Numbered from the stretch's first letter, positions 43,152 to 52,384 are shown. The stretch: DNA of 64,000 bases from Saccharophagus sp. K07 (GCF_014336955.1 NZ_QRAI01000001.1:1414045-1478044); one strand, 5' to 3'. Made by a program: numbers and translations. Notes: a model not told the origin generated them from the sequence alone.

Positions 43152-44225
43152 TTATGGCAGAACGACTTTGTAAACACCGCCTTTGCAGAGCCCCAGATAG
43201 AGGACCTTTTTCTCATCTTCGATGCGCAGCGTCATGCTCCAGACGCCACCCAACAGTTCGGGGTCGTTATGGCGGTACGCTTTCCAGGTTTTGCCGCTGT
43301 CCGGGCTGATTTCCAGGCGCAGCTCCTGCGGTGTTTCCCAGTTTTTGCTCCAGCCAGCGGTGTAGAGGATATTGGAATTATCGGGATCGATAATGACATC
43401 AAAGTAGAACCGAGAGGTTTCGTTGACGAATAAAGGCAGCCAGGTTTTGCCGTAATCCGGGCTGTGCACAATACCGCCCTCGCCGCTTGCCAGGACTCGT
43501 TCACCGTGTTCAGCAGAATTTTCGTCCGGGAAGAAACGGATTGATTTGATTACGCTGGGCGCCTCCAGCAATTCCGCTATGGATGCTGAGTGGTCTTCAG
43601 TTTCCTGGTCTACTTTGACTTGTCGCAAAACCGGATTTTCGATAGCGCCTTGACCGCCAATCCAGAGGTCACCAGTATCGGAGTGCCGCGCAACTGCCGA
43701 TAAGCCAGAGGCAAATCCGTGCCATTCACCTTCTAATATTGTCCATTCGCGCCCTTCGTCCTCAGATTGCGCCAATACATTTCTTCCGATGGCATAAAGC
43801 ACTTTGGTGTCTTTATCGAAGTACAAATTTTGTATTTTTTCTTGGTCTTCGCCGCCAAAATTATTGGCAACCTCTTCCCAGGTTTCACCACCATCCAAAC
43901 TTTCCATCAAGGCTTCGCCAGACTCCAGGCTGACGCTGGCCAAAATATGGTTGGTATCCAGAAATTCGATGGCATTTACCGACCATTCCTCCGGGGTTAG
44001 CAGTTGCCACTCATTATCAATAAGCGCATGTACGCCTTTATCGGTCGCCGCATAGAGAGGCTCTTCATCGTCATAGGCTTTAAGTTGCACAACTATGTGA
44101 CTCTCCAAACCTGTGTCTTCAAATGTCAGTTTCGGTTGCGAATTTCCGCCGCCTTTTTTACCGCCACCACAAGCGATCAAAGCAGAAAAAATCGGCACCA
44201 TCACCATAAGGAATAATTTATTCAT
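43152..44225 (-). CDS. Lipoprotein with sialidase/BNR-type beta-propeller repeats
   Basis: This 357-residue protein begins with a lipoprotein signal (lipobox LIAC, Cys19) and a Gly/Lys spacer. Repeats follow of the type S-x-D-x-G-x-T-W: ESLDGGETWEEV, QSEDEGREWTIL, HSPDYGKTWLPL and ISPDSGKTWKAY. These are BNR/YCF48-like blades. Such proteins bind rather than cleave in many cases, and no catalytic set is visible. It is likely anchored at the outer membrane; function unknown. Neighbours give no strong clue. The gap 42959-43151 shows no gene. Confidence 0.78.
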   Translation of the reverse strand: MNKLFLMVMVPIFSALIACGGGKKGGGNSQPKLTFEDTGLESHIVVQLKAYDDEEPLYAATDKGVHALIDNEWQLLTPEEWSVNAIEFLDTNHILASVSLESGEALMESLDGGETWEEVANNFGGEDQEKIQNLYFDKDTKVLYAIGRNVLAQSEDEGREWTILEGEWHGFASGLSAVARHSDTGDLWIGGQGAIENPVLRQVKVDQETEDHSASIAELLEAPSVIKSIRFFPDENSAEHGERVLASGEGGIVHSPDYGKTWLPLFVNETSRFYFDVIIDPDNSNILYTAGWSKNWETPQELRLEISPDSGKTWKAYRHNDPELLGGVWSMTLRIEDEKKVLYLGLCKGGVYKVVLP

Positions 44226-44422
44226 TTTTATCTCTCCTATTAAAAAGGTGAGAGTGATCTTAATAAGCGTTTATCACGCAAATTGTAAAAAAATGTCGAA
44301 TTGTAAAGAGATGTTAAACAGGGGAATTTCTGCGGATTTTACGGTTATAAAGCGATCAATAATGAATGAGGTAATGATTTGGCGAGTACTTAAGCGGGAT
44401 GAGAAAAGAATGGCTAAAATTA

Positions 44423-44451
44423 AACCAGCACCATTTTTGATGGTGCTGGTT
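44423..44451 (-). terminator. Rho-independent terminator of the CysB-like gene
   Basis: AACCAGCACCA (44423-44433) pairs perfectly with TGGTGCTGGTT (44441-44451) around TTTTTGA. On the minus strand it follows the stop codon by eight bases and is followed by a T-rich stretch (TAATTTTAG). The rest of 44226-44459 shows nothing else. Confidence 0.75.
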
Positions 44452-44459
44452 GATAACAA

Positions 44460-45389
44460 TCAAGATCTTTCCGGCGTAACGCTTTTTGCAACTACGGCTT
44501 CGGTCAGTTCCGGCGAGCACATTTCGATAAAGTGATAGGCAAATTTGCGCAGCAAACGCCCCTTGAGAATTGCCAGCTTGGTATGGTTCTGCAGGAATAA
44601 GTGCTCACCATCCAATAATTGCAGAGCAGTGTCGCGTTCGGGGGAAAATGCAACGGACGCAATAATGCCAATGCCTAAATCCAGTTCAACATAGGATTTA
44701 ATAACATCCGCATCCAGAGCGGACATGACGATATCCGGCGTTAATCCCGCTTCCTGAAACACTTTTTCCACTTGCGCGCGACCGGTAAAACCTTCGTGGT
44801 AAGTGATAATCGGATATTCCGCAATGGCTTCCAGCGTGAGCGTTTTCAGAATCGTCAATGGATGATTCTTGGGTACTACCACCGCGTGGCGCCAGGAATA
44901 AAACGGAAAAGACGCTAATTCTTCGATATCGCCGAGAGATTCGGTTGCCACCCCTATATCCGCTTCGCCTTCCAATAACATCTGGACAATTTCTTTAGGA
45001 CTGCCTTGATGCAAGCGCAGATGCACTTTGGGATATTGCTTTTTAAAAGCTGTGACCACTTGCGGCAGGATATAGCGCGCCTGGGTGTGCGTCGCCGCAA
45101 CGGTCAATTGCCCGGTATCCTGGCGACTGTAATGGTCGGCGAGATTTTTAATACTGCTGGCGTCCAGTAGCATGCGCTCGACCAGTTTTACCATCTCCCT
45201 GCCCGGTTCTGTCAGACCTAGAAGGCGCTTTCCCCGGCGGATATACAGCTCCACGCCCAGCTCATCTTCCAAATCCTTGATATGTTTGGATACACCCGAT
45301 TGGGACGTATGCAAAACATTGGCGACTTCCGTGAGATTAAAGTTCTGCCGAACGGTCTCGCGGATGATGCGCAACTGCTGGAAATTCAT
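44460..45389 (-). CDS. CysB-family LysR-type regulator (sulfur assimilation)
   Basis: This 309-residue LysR protein has its helix-turn-helix at about 15-65 (NLTEVANVLHTSQSGVSKHI, KDLEDELGVELYIRRGKRLL), the CysB/Cbl form. The ligand domain is at about 90-290 and includes AATHTQARYILPQVVTAFKK, PIITYHEGFTGRAQVEKVFQ and SALDADVIKSYVELDLGIG. Those stretches form the sulfate or O-acetylserine pocket in CysB. It therefore likely reports sulfur supply. CysB or its paralogue Cbl cannot be separated by eye. It is divergent from the degenerate EAL gene, and the shared 190-bp gap is a likely target. Confidence 0.88.
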   Translation of the reverse strand: MNFQQLRIIRETVRQNFNLTEVANVLHTSQSGVSKHIKDLEDELGVELYIRRGKRLLGLTEPGREMVKLVERMLLDASSIKNLADHYSRQDTGQLTVAATHTQARYILPQVVTAFKKQYPKVHLRLHQGSPKEIVQMLLEGEADIGVATESLGDIEELASFPFYSWRHAVVVPKNHPLTILKTLTLEAIAEYPIITYHEGFTGRAQVEKVFQEAGLTPDIVMSALDADVIKSYVELDLGIGIIASVAFSPERDTALQLLDGEHLFLQNHTKLAILKGRLLRKFAYHFIEMCSPELTEAVVAKSVTPERS

Positions 45390-45580
45390 GCCTACCTCAC
45401 TCGCTTATTTTTCTCTGTGTCAGTTCTAGTTTTTAGTTCAGCTGTTGAAAAATCAACAGTGCTGTTTCATCTATTCCCGAATTCGTTATATCTAGCGCAG
45501 ATATTCTCATTTTGAAAACAGCGCCCGGAAGATTAGCATTTGCCGCATCTTGATTCGTCATATTTTGTTGTTCTAACCAT
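45390..45580. promoter_or_regulatory. Divergent intergenic region, probable CysB-type target
   Basis: This AT-rich gap of 191 bp lies between the CysB-like gene and the EAL-like gene and must hold both promoters. CTGTTGAAAAATCAACAG (45440-45457) is an inverted repeat of CTGTTGA / TCAACAG around AAAA. It is a good operator candidate, although CysB sites have no strict consensus. Confidence 0.45.
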
Positions 45581-46381
45581 ATGCCACTCACCGTTTTGAT
45601 GAACTATTTTAATGAGCAGCTGCAGCTGAGCGCGCGAACGCTTTCGCTTCCAGAAATTGGCTTCTATAAGGCATCAAACCTGTTCGGTGCGCGTTTTGGC
45701 AGTCTTACTTTCGGCAGTTATTTCTCCAAAATCCTGGCGCCTGATGGCAAACATATCATCGGCCACGCAAGCGAAACATTGGTTCGCTCCGCTCTCGGTA
45801 AAGAGCTGCTGCTCGACGAAGTTTATGCTTCCCTCGAAGACCCGGCTCATATAGTCCAACTGGATCGTCTGGTGCGTACATTGCACTCGCTGAATTATCT
45901 GCAACGGTTCAGCGGCAACGGCATTCTCGCGCTAAGCGTCCACCCGCGCCACATCATTTCAATATCGTCGGACTACGGCAAGGTATTTGAAGCCATCCTG
46001 AGCGATTGCGGATTGGGACCGGAGCGGGTGTTGTTGCACACCCGTCTTCTCAATGGCACCAGCCTGCCCCACTTTTCCCTGGCGCTGCAGGGTTATCGCT
46101 CCCGCGGTTATCAGGTGGGCCTCAATGTTTACAGTCAGCAAGATCTTGATTTGCTTAGCAATCTGGATGTCGAACCGGACGCGGTTTTTATCCATGTACC
46201 GGAGCACGAGCAGCCAGCTTTTGAACAATCGGAGTGGGACCCACCGCTGAATTCCCTAAAGATTTTTGCCAAAGCCAAACACTTTTTAGTCGCCAATGAA
46301 GAAGAGCCGCCACCGGCATCGGTAGGCGAATTCGACGGATCACTGGTCCGTTATCGACCGTCGGCGGCGTTATCGATCTGA
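45581..46381 (+). CDS. Degenerate EAL-domain protein
   Basis: This 266-residue protein can be laid on the EAL fold. FSKILAPDGKHIIGHASETL stands where active enzymes have the Y-EALLR signature, SVHPRHI where they have N-x-SPRQL, VLLHTRLL where they have LE-ITE, and VGLNVYSQQDLDLL where they have the DDFG-x-GYSSL turn. The EAL, Asn, Glu and DD metal ligands are all replaced, so c-di-GMP hydrolysis is very unlikely. It may bind a nucleotide or act by protein contact. It stands alone: divergent from the CysB-like gene and closed by a strong terminator before the GntR gene. Confidence 0.72.
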   Translation: MPLTVLMNYFNEQLQLSARTLSLPEIGFYKASNLFGARFGSLTFGSYFSKILAPDGKHIIGHASETLVRSALGKELLLDEVYASLEDPAHIVQLDRLVRTLHSLNYLQRFSGNGILALSVHPRHIISISSDYGKVFEAILSDCGLGPERVLLHTRLLNGTSLPHFSLALQGYRSRGYQVGLNVYSQQDLDLLSNLDVEPDAVFIHVPEHEQPAFEQSEWDPPLNSLKIFAKAKHFLVANEEEPPPASVGEFDGSLVRYRPSAALSI

Positions 46382-46392
46382 GCCGTAACTTT

Positions 46393-46415
46393 AGACGCGC
46401 CCCGCGTCTTTTTTT
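46393..46415 (+). terminator. Rho-independent terminator after the EAL-like gene
   Basis: AGACGCG (46393-46399) and CGCGTCT (46403-46409) pair perfectly over CCC and run into TTTTTTTT. It separates the EAL-like gene from the operon that begins at 46448. Confidence 0.9.
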
Positions 46416-46447
46416 AAACCTTAACTTGTTATAACAGGACAGGCTGA

Positions 46448-47221
46448 TTGAAAAATTCTGATTATCAATTGGCCGCGCTCTCTCCCGTGCCGCTCTACAG
46501 CCAGATCCGCGAGGTCTTGCGCAACCACATTCTCAACGGCACCTATGCGCCCTTGAGCCGTGTTCCCTCGGAAAGCGAGTTGGGTGAACTGTTTAAAGTC
46601 AGTCGCATTACCATCCGGCAAGCGCTGAACGATTTGCAAAAAGACGGGTTGATTTTTCGCATTCCAGGGAAAGGCACTTACGTTTCCAAACCTAAAGCGT
46701 TTCAGAACGTTTCCAGTTTGCAAGGTCTTGCAGAATCGCTTGCGCGCTTTGGTCATGAAGTTACAAACCGGGTGCGCAGTTTTCACTACGCTCCTGCGCC
46801 ACCTTTGGTCGCCGAGCGATTGCATTTATCCGAAGGCGAACAGGTTGCGGAAATCAAGCGCGTGCGTTACGTCAATCGCGAGCCTGTATCTGTCGAAGTC
46901 ACTTATTTGCCGGAAGAAGCCGCAAAAGGATTGGAAAAAGCCGATCTGATAACGCGGGATATTTTCTTGATTCTGGAAAATGATCTCGGCTATTCACTCG
47001 GCCATGCGGATTTATCTATTGACGCTGTGCAAGCCAATGAGGAATTGGCAACGGTGCTCAACATCGCAATCGGTGCGCCCATTATGCGCATCGAGCGACT
47101 CACACATTTGGAAGATGGTACACCGCTGGATTTTGAATACCTCTATTACCGCGGAGATGCTTTCCAGTATCGCCTGCGAATTGATCGTCAGCGCGCCGAG
47201 CGCGGGAGACAAGATTCATGA
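46448..47221 (+). CDS. GntR/HutC-family regulator of the AprA-like operon
   Basis: This 257-residue protein has a GntR winged helix at about 10-80: PLYSQIREVLRNHILNGTYA, VPSESELGELFKVSRITIRQ and ALNDLQKDGLIFRIPGKGTY. A UTRA ligand domain follows at about 95-245 (LHLSEGEQVAEIKRVRYVNR, IMRIERLTHLEDGTPLDFEY). It starts at TTG (46448) after AGGACAGG. Its stop overlaps the ATG of the flavoprotein gene, so it is the first gene of that operon and likely regulates it itself. UTRA ligands are small polar molecules; here a sulfur compound is guessed from context. Confidence 0.88.
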   Translation: MKNSDYQLAALSPVPLYSQIREVLRNHILNGTYAPLSRVPSESELGELFKVSRITIRQALNDLQKDGLIFRIPGKGTYVSKPKAFQNVSSLQGLAESLARFGHEVTNRVRSFHYAPAPPLVAERLHLSEGEQVAEIKRVRYVNREPVSVEVTYLPEEAAKGLEKADLITRDIFLILENDLGYSLGHADLSIDAVQANEELATVLNIAIGAPIMRIERLTHLEDGTPLDFEYLYYRGDAFQYRLRIDRQRAERGRQDS

Positions 47222-48957
47222 GTTTTGAGCAGTTTAAAAATATTGAGCAGGAATACGACATTGTGGTCGTCGGTGGCGGCACCGCCGGTCCAATGGCAGC
47301 GATTAAAGCGAAGGAACGCAATCCCAATTTGCGCGTATTGCTGCTGGACAAAGCCAACGTCAAACGTTGCGGTGCCATCAGCATGGGCATGGATGGATTA
47401 AATAATGCAGTTATTCCCGGCCATGCAACACCGGAACAATACACGCGGGAAATTACTATTGCGAATGACGGAATCGTCAATCAGGCAACGGTTTATGCCT
47501 ACGCCAAACACAGTTTCACCACTATCGAACAATTGGATCGCTGGGGCGTGAAATTTGAAAAGGATGGAACCGGCGATTACGCGGTAAAAAAAGTACACCA
47601 CATGGGCTCTTATGTGTTGCCCATGCCGCAGGGACACGACGTTAAAAAAGTGCTCTACCGTCAACTCAAGCGCGCGAAAGTGGCAATTACCAATCGCATT
47701 GTCAGCACACGTTTATTGACGGATGCGTCAGGTGCAATCGCCGGAGTTTTGGGTTTCGATTGTCGCACCGGCGATTTTCATATTATCCGCGCAAAAGCAG
47801 TGGTACTGAGCTGCGGCGCTGCCGGACGACTCGGCCTGCCTGCCTCCGGTTATTTGATGGGTACCTACGAAAATCCGACCAATGCGGGCGATGGCTACGC
47901 CATGGCATATCACGCCGGTGCGGAATTGGCGAATCTGGAATGTTTTCAAATCAATCCTTTGATCAAGGATTACAACGGTCCTGCTTGCGCTTATGTGACC
48001 GGTCCATTGGGTGGGTACACTGCCAATAACAAAGGTGATCGTTTTATCGAGTGCGATTACTGGAGCGGTCAGATGATGTGGGAGTTTTATCAGGAACTCC
48101 AAGGCGGCAATGGCCCGGTATTTTTGAAGTTGGATCATTTGGCGGAAGAAACCATTCAAACCATCGAGCATATTCTGCATAGCAATGAACGTCCCAGCCG
48201 AGGACAGTTCCATGCAAATCGCGGTACGGATTACCGCAAAAAAATGATCGAAATGCATATTTCCGAAATTGGTTTTTGTTCGGGCCACAGCGCCTCCGGC
48301 GTATGGGTCAACGAGCGCGCGGAAACTTCCGTTCCCGGACTTTATTCTGCCGGTGATATGGCAGCGGTGCCGCACAATTACATGTTGGGTGCGTTTACCT
48401 ATGGTTGGTTTGCCGGCACCAATGCAGCAGATTATGTTGCTGAACGTGAATTGCAGCCGGTGGATCAACAGCAAATCACCAAAGAAAAACAGCGCGTTTA
48501 CGCACCTTTGCTGCGCGAAACCGGGCTGCCACCCAATCAAGTGGAATACAAACTGCGTCGCTTTGTGAACGACTATCTCCAGCCGCCCAAAGTCACCAAA
48601 AAAATGGAAATCGCGCTCGAGCGCTTTTCCCAGATCGAGCAGGACCTGGAGCAGATCAAAGCCAACAATCCGCACGAATTGATGCGTGCTATGGAGGTCT
48701 CCGTCATTCGTGATTGTGCAGAAATGGCTGCACGGGCGTCGCTGTTCCGCCAGGAAAGTCGCTGGGGGCTTTACCACTATCGTGTGGATTTTCCTGAAAG
48801 GGATGACCAGAACTGGTTTTGCCATTGCCACCTGAAAAAAGACGAGCAAGGTCGCATGGTGAGCTTTAAAAAAGCAGTTGAACCTTACATTGTGCCGCTC
48901 CCCTCTCACGAGAAAGATGCGTATCACAACTTAAGATTGAAAGCTTCCAACGGCTGA
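47218..48957 (+). CDS. AprA-like FAD oxidoreductase of the fumarate reductase superfamily
   Basis: This 579-residue flavoprotein has its FAD dinucleotide fold at about 13-45 (YDIVVVGGGTAGPMAAIKAK). The stretch KRCGAISMGMDGLNNAVIPG, followed by ATPEQYTREITIANDG, resembles adenylylsulfate (APS) reductase alpha more than fumarate reductase. A second FAD part reads VNERAETSVPGLYSAGDMAA, and a helical C-terminus follows. With the small ferredoxin after it this forms an AprAB-like pair. Its neighbours import an anion instead of making or using APS in respiration, so I suspect an assimilatory role in releasing sulfur from an organic compound. The FrdA HSATAQGG flavin site is absent. Start overlaps the GntR stop by four bases. 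Confidence 0.82.
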   Translation: MSFEQFKNIEQEYDIVVVGGGTAGPMAAIKAKERNPNLRVLLLDKANVKRCGAISMGMDGLNNAVIPGHATPEQYTREITIANDGIVNQATVYAYAKHSFTTIEQLDRWGVKFEKDGTGDYAVKKVHHMGSYVLPMPQGHDVKKVLYRQLKRAKVAITNRIVSTRLLTDASGAIAGVLGFDCRTGDFHIIRAKAVVLSCGAAGRLGLPASGYLMGTYENPTNAGDGYAMAYHAGAELANLECFQINPLIKDYNGPACAYVTGPLGGYTANNKGDRFIECDYWSGQMMWEFYQELQGGNGPVFLKLDHLAEETIQTIEHILHSNERPSRGQFHANRGTDYRKKMIEMHISEIGFCSGHSASGVWVNERAETSVPGLYSAGDMAAVPHNYMLGAFTYGWFAGTNAADYVAERELQPVDQQQITKEKQRVYAPLLRETGLPPNQVEYKLRRFVNDYLQPPKVTKKMEIALERFSQIEQDLEQIKANNPHELMRAMEVSVIRDCAEMAARASLFRQESRWGLYHYRVDFPERDDQNWFCHCHLKKDEQGRMVSFKKAVEPYIVPLPSHEKDAYHNLRLKASNG

Positions 48958-48984
48958 TTTTTGCCTTTTACTGAAGAGATTTAT

Positions 48985-49230
48985 ATGTCCCAGAAAGCGC
49001 ACGACATTTTTTTTCGTAGTAACGCGCCTGTCACAGTGGATGAGGACAAATGTATCGCGCACAAGGGATGCACAGTTTGTGTTGATGTTTGTCCGATGGA
49101 CTTATTGGCGATCAATCCGGAAACGCAAAAAGCCTATATGCAATACGACGAATGCTGGTATTGCATGCCGTGCGAAACCGATTGTCCGACTGGCGCGGTG
49201 AAAGTAGAAATTCCCTATTTACTTCGTTAA
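48985..49230 (+). CDS. AprB-like ferredoxin with two [4Fe-4S] clusters
   Basis: This 81-residue protein starts at ATG 48985. It carries CIAHKGCTVCVDVCP and CWYCMPCETDCPTGAV, two full cluster motifs; the first has the enlarged C-x5-C spacing seen in AprB. The C-terminal tail of dissimilatory AprB, which wraps around AprA, is missing. It should pass electrons to or from the flavoprotein encoded just upstream. Twenty-seven bases separate the two genes. Confidence 0.9.
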   Translation: MSQKAHDIFFRSNAPVTVDEDKCIAHKGCTVCVDVCPMDLLAINPETQKAYMQYDECWYCMPCETDCPTGAVKVEIPYLLR

Positions 49231-49330
49231 CTCCATATGCTGCTACCCAACCCGTGGGCGCACTGATTTTAAAAATGCACGCGTGACCTACTCCAACTCA
49301 AGAGAGGCACGTAAATTTGTGAGGATTACC

Positions 49331-50722
49331 ATGCGTCTGCATAAAATTTTTCTTTCCCTGCAGCTGCCTTTGGTCGGTTTGACCGCTGAGGCACAGACGA
49401 CTATCCGTGTTGCCATAGGCACACAAGACACCACCATCAATTGCGCTGCTGGCGGTTTGTTGGTTCGCGAATTGAATTTGCTGGAAAAATATCTGCCGCG
49501 CACCGGCAAATATGCAAACGTCAAATACGATATTCAATGGCGCAACTTCACCAGCGGCGCGCCGCTGACCAACGAAATGGTCGCTGGCAAACTGGATTTT
49601 GGCGCTATGGCGGAGTTTCCCGCGTCGTTCAACGGCGTCGCCCATCAGGAAGCGGGCAAGCGCAGTTTGTTTATCAATGTTTTGTCCGGCAGTATTAAAG
49701 GCAGTGGTAATGGCATAGTTGTCCCTGCCGCATCGTCCGTTCAATCCTTGAGTGAATTGAAAGGCAAAACCATTTCCGTGCCTTTTGCGTCCACTGCTCA
49801 CGGCGTTTTGTTGCGCGCGATTCGCGATCTCGGTTGGGATCCGGACAAAGATGTGCGCATTATTACCCAAGCTCCGGAAATTGCCGGTTCAGCATTAAAA
49901 AGTAACCGCATCGACGCACATGCGAACTTTGTGCCTTTTGCCGATTTGTTCCCCAACCGCGGTTTCGCGCGCAAAATTTTTGATGGCTCACAAGTGAATG
50001 CGCCTACTTTCCACGGCAGTCTGGTGGACGCGGCATATGCGGAAAAATATCCGGAAATCGTTATTGCTTATCAGCGCGCGGTTTTGGAAGCGGATCAGTT
50101 GTTGGCATCTGAGCCGGAAAAATACAGCGAGTTAATTGAAAAAGTGACCGGCATAGAAGCAGAAGTAAACTATCTGTTCCACGGGCCTCTCGGCCTGCAA
50201 ACGCGTGATTTAACCTGGAAACCGGAGTATCGCCAAGGCACACAAACCGCGATCGATACGTTGAAATCCATGAAGCGCACCAACCGCGATCTGGATGTCG
50301 CCGCGTTCATTAATGACACCTATATTCGTCAGGCATTTGCACAATCCGGCAAAGATTACGATGCCGCTCTGAAAAATTACGCTCCGGTTCCTCTGACCGC
50401 CAATGACGCCGTTACCGGTAAACCCATTACCGATTTCAGCCGCTTGGCTCAGGTTTGGGTAAAAGACGAGCCTAAAGTGCGTCATTACAGTTCACCAGAA
50501 GCGGCTTTCAAAGCAGTTGCAGAATTGGATGCGGAAGGAAAAGCCATTCGCGCCATTTATGCTCAAGCACGTGATACCGGCCTCAAACTGCTCGCCGGAC
50601 AGGCTTGGTTTGTGCAAAGCAAAAACGGTGAATTAAGCGCATTTCTGTTGAAAGACCAGGCGGAAAAATATGCACGTGAACACGGCGGACAAGTACGCGA
50701 CTTTGCGTCTGTAAGCCGCTAA
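49331..50722 (+). CDS. ABC substrate-binding protein (NrtA/SsuA/TauA type) with NosL-like C-terminus
   Basis: From ATG 49331 (ribosome site GAGGAT) the protein has 463 residues and a signal peptide at about 1-21 (LTAEAQT). The binding domain at about 25-330 has VAIGTQDTTINCAAGGLLVR, MVAGKLDFGAMAEFPASFNG, ELKGKTISVPFASTAHGVLL and PEIAGSALKSNRIDAHANFV. These are nitrate/sulfonate/taurine-type features. A further 130 residues follow; the end, GQAWFVQSKNGELSAFLLKD followed by QAEKYAREHGGQVRDF, resembles the NosL fold. In NosL that part binds copper, but Met/Cys ligands are not evident here. Classical SsuA lacks this extension. Confidence 0.82.
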   Translation: MRLHKIFLSLQLPLVGLTAEAQTTIRVAIGTQDTTINCAAGGLLVRELNLLEKYLPRTGKYANVKYDIQWRNFTSGAPLTNEMVAGKLDFGAMAEFPASFNGVAHQEAGKRSLFINVLSGSIKGSGNGIVVPAASSVQSLSELKGKTISVPFASTAHGVLLRAIRDLGWDPDKDVRIITQAPEIAGSALKSNRIDAHANFVPFADLFPNRGFARKIFDGSQVNAPTFHGSLVDAAYAEKYPEIVIAYQRAVLEADQLLASEPEKYSELIEKVTGIEAEVNYLFHGPLGLQTRDLTWKPEYRQGTQTAIDTLKSMKRTNRDLDVAAFINDTYIRQAFAQSGKDYDAALKNYAPVPLTANDAVTGKPITDFSRLAQVWVKDEPKVRHYSSPEAAFKAVAELDAEGKAIRAIYAQARDTGLKLLAGQAWFVQSKNGELSAFLLKDQAEKYAREHGGQVRDFASVSR

Positions 50723-50738
50723 TCAAAAGGGTTGAATT

Positions 50739-51530
50739 ATGCGTGGTACCTTTCTACAGCCACCCAAATTTTTGATACCGGGGTTGTCGCTGATCGCCTG
50801 TGTGATTTTTTGGCACCTGGCCTCAACCTATAAGTTGGATCTGGGATTGGTGTCATTTGTGTATGTCCCGTCACCCTATGCGGTGGCGGTTGCTGCCGGC
50901 GAACTGGTCACCTCTTCCAAATTGTTGCCACATCTCACCAGCAGTCTCAGCCGTGTATTTGCCGGTTACGGTGCAGCGGCGCTGTTGGGCATTGGCATAG
51001 GACTTTTTATTGGCCGGTGGAAATTGATGGAATCCGTCCTGCTTCCGCCGTTGGAAGTATTGCGCCCGATTCCCGCTGTTGCGTGGATCCCTCTGGCGAT
51101 TCTGATATTTCCATCGTCTGAATTGTCGATGATTTTTATTACTTTTACTGGCGCGCTGTTTCCAATTTTGCTCAATACCATTCACGGTGTTGAAGCCGTG
51201 GATAAAAGGCTGGTCGCCTCGGCGCGCAGCTTGGGCGCAAAACCCTGGGCAATTTTGCGAGAAATCATTTTGCCTGGAGCTGCTCCGAGCATTATCACCG
51301 GTCTTACCATCGGTATGGGGACCTCGTGGTTCTGCTTGGTGACAGCGGAAATGATCTCCGGCCAATGGGGCATTGGTTATTACACCTGGGAAAGTTATTT
51401 GATCCAGCGTTATCCCGATATTGTTGTGGGGATGTTATTAATCGGAATTCTTGGTATGGGCAGCAGCTTTTTGATTAAAGTCGCCGGTCGATTTTTGATT
51501 CCCTGGTATCACCTGCGGAGGAATGTCTAA
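50739..51530 (+). CDS. ABC transporter permease (nitrate/sulfonate/taurine type)
   Basis: This 263-residue protein has six membrane segments and the cytoplasmic EAA loop RLVASARSLGAKPWAILREI followed by ILPGAAPSIITGLTIG. This places it in the SsuC/TauC/NrtB group. It starts 16 bp after the binding-protein gene. Its stop shares a base with the ATG of the ATPase gene (TAATG). Confidence 0.92.
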   Translation: MRGTFLQPPKFLIPGLSLIACVIFWHLASTYKLDLGLVSFVYVPSPYAVAVAAGELVTSSKLLPHLTSSLSRVFAGYGAAALLGIGIGLFIGRWKLMESVLLPPLEVLRPIPAVAWIPLAILIFPSSELSMIFITFTGALFPILLNTIHGVEAVDKRLVASARSLGAKPWAILREIILPGAAPSIITGLTIGMGTSWFCLVTAEMISGQWGIGYYTWESYLIQRYPDIVVGMLLIGILGMGSSFLIKVAGRFLIPWYHLRRNV

Positions 51531-52372
51531 TGAATGCAGCAGCATCCACATCCAGCGCGGTGTCCGCTTCGAATTTGTCCATTCATTTAGGGCATGGAGC
51601 GGATCGATTTGAAGCCGTGCAGAATGTTCAATTCAATATCAGGTCCGGGGAATTTATCTGCATATTGGGCCCTTCCGGTTGTGGTAAATCGACGCTCCTC
51701 GGCGCACTGGCGGGCCATTTGCAACCGAGCGGCGGCCAACTTCTGGTGGATGGAAAACCTGTCGGTGGCCCAGGGCCGGATCGCGGCATGGTGTTTCAAC
51801 AACACACATTATTTCCCTGGCGCAATGTGATCGACAATGTCGCCTTCGGGTTAAAAATGCGCGGCGTCAATCGTTCGCAGCGTCTTCAGCAAGCACATGA
51901 AATTTTGCAGCTAGTAGGTTTGCAAGGTTTTGAACGTCGCTGGCCAAGTCAATTGTCCGGCGGTATGCAACAGCGCGTGGAAATTGCCCGTGTTCTGATA
52001 AATCATCCCAGTCTGTTGTTAATGGACGAGCCATTTGGCGCACTGGATGCGCAATGCCGCATGGAAATGCAGCAATTGTTGCTGGAAATCTGGGGTCGTA
52101 TTCGCACGACCGTAGTGTTTGTTACTCACGATATTGATGAAGCGATTTTTCTGGCAGATCGCATTTTGGTAATGAGTCCAAGACCAGGACGCATTATCGA
52201 AGATCTACGTGTGGATTTTGCGCGTCCGCGTGACGCGGAAGTCGTGACAACACCGGAATTTATGCATCTCAAGCGCCACTGTTTAGAATTATTGCGTCAC
52301 GAACAAGGACGCGCCCTGCCCCGTTTATCGCCGCTCGGTATTCCGACGGCAGAACCGCAAGCCATTATTTGA
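51530..52372 (+). CDS. ABC transporter ATPase (SsuB/TauB type)
   Basis: This 280-residue protein has Walker A GPSGCGKSTLLGALAG (about 49-64). The Q-loop is in MVFQQHTLFPWRNVIDNVAF, the signature is QLSGGMQQRVEIARVL, Walker B is SLLLMDEPFGALDAQ, and the switch His is in VFVTHDIDEA. It powers the importer formed with the upstream permease and binding protein. Confidence 0.94.
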   Translation: MNAAASTSSAVSASNLSIHLGHGADRFEAVQNVQFNIRSGEFICILGPSGCGKSTLLGALAGHLQPSGGQLLVDGKPVGGPGPDRGMVFQQHTLFPWRNVIDNVAFGLKMRGVNRSQRLQQAHEILQLVGLQGFERRWPSQLSGGMQQRVEIARVLINHPSLLLMDEPFGALDAQCRMEMQQLLLEIWGRIRTTVVFVTHDIDEAIFLADRILVMSPRPGRIIEDLRVDFARPRDAEVVTTPEFMHLKRHCLELLRHEQGRALPRLSPLGIPTAEPQAII

Positions 52373-52384
52373 TTTAGGAAATTT

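Noticed and set aside
47728..48927. 399-codon frame antisense to the AprA-like gene
   Set aside because: Entirely within a well-recognised flavoprotein gene; composition is that of a shadow frame.
47218..49230. Dissimilatory APS reductase for sulfate respiration
   Set aside because: No sat, dsr or qmo genes are present, the ferredoxin lacks the AprB tail, and the genes sit with an importer; a different role is more likely.
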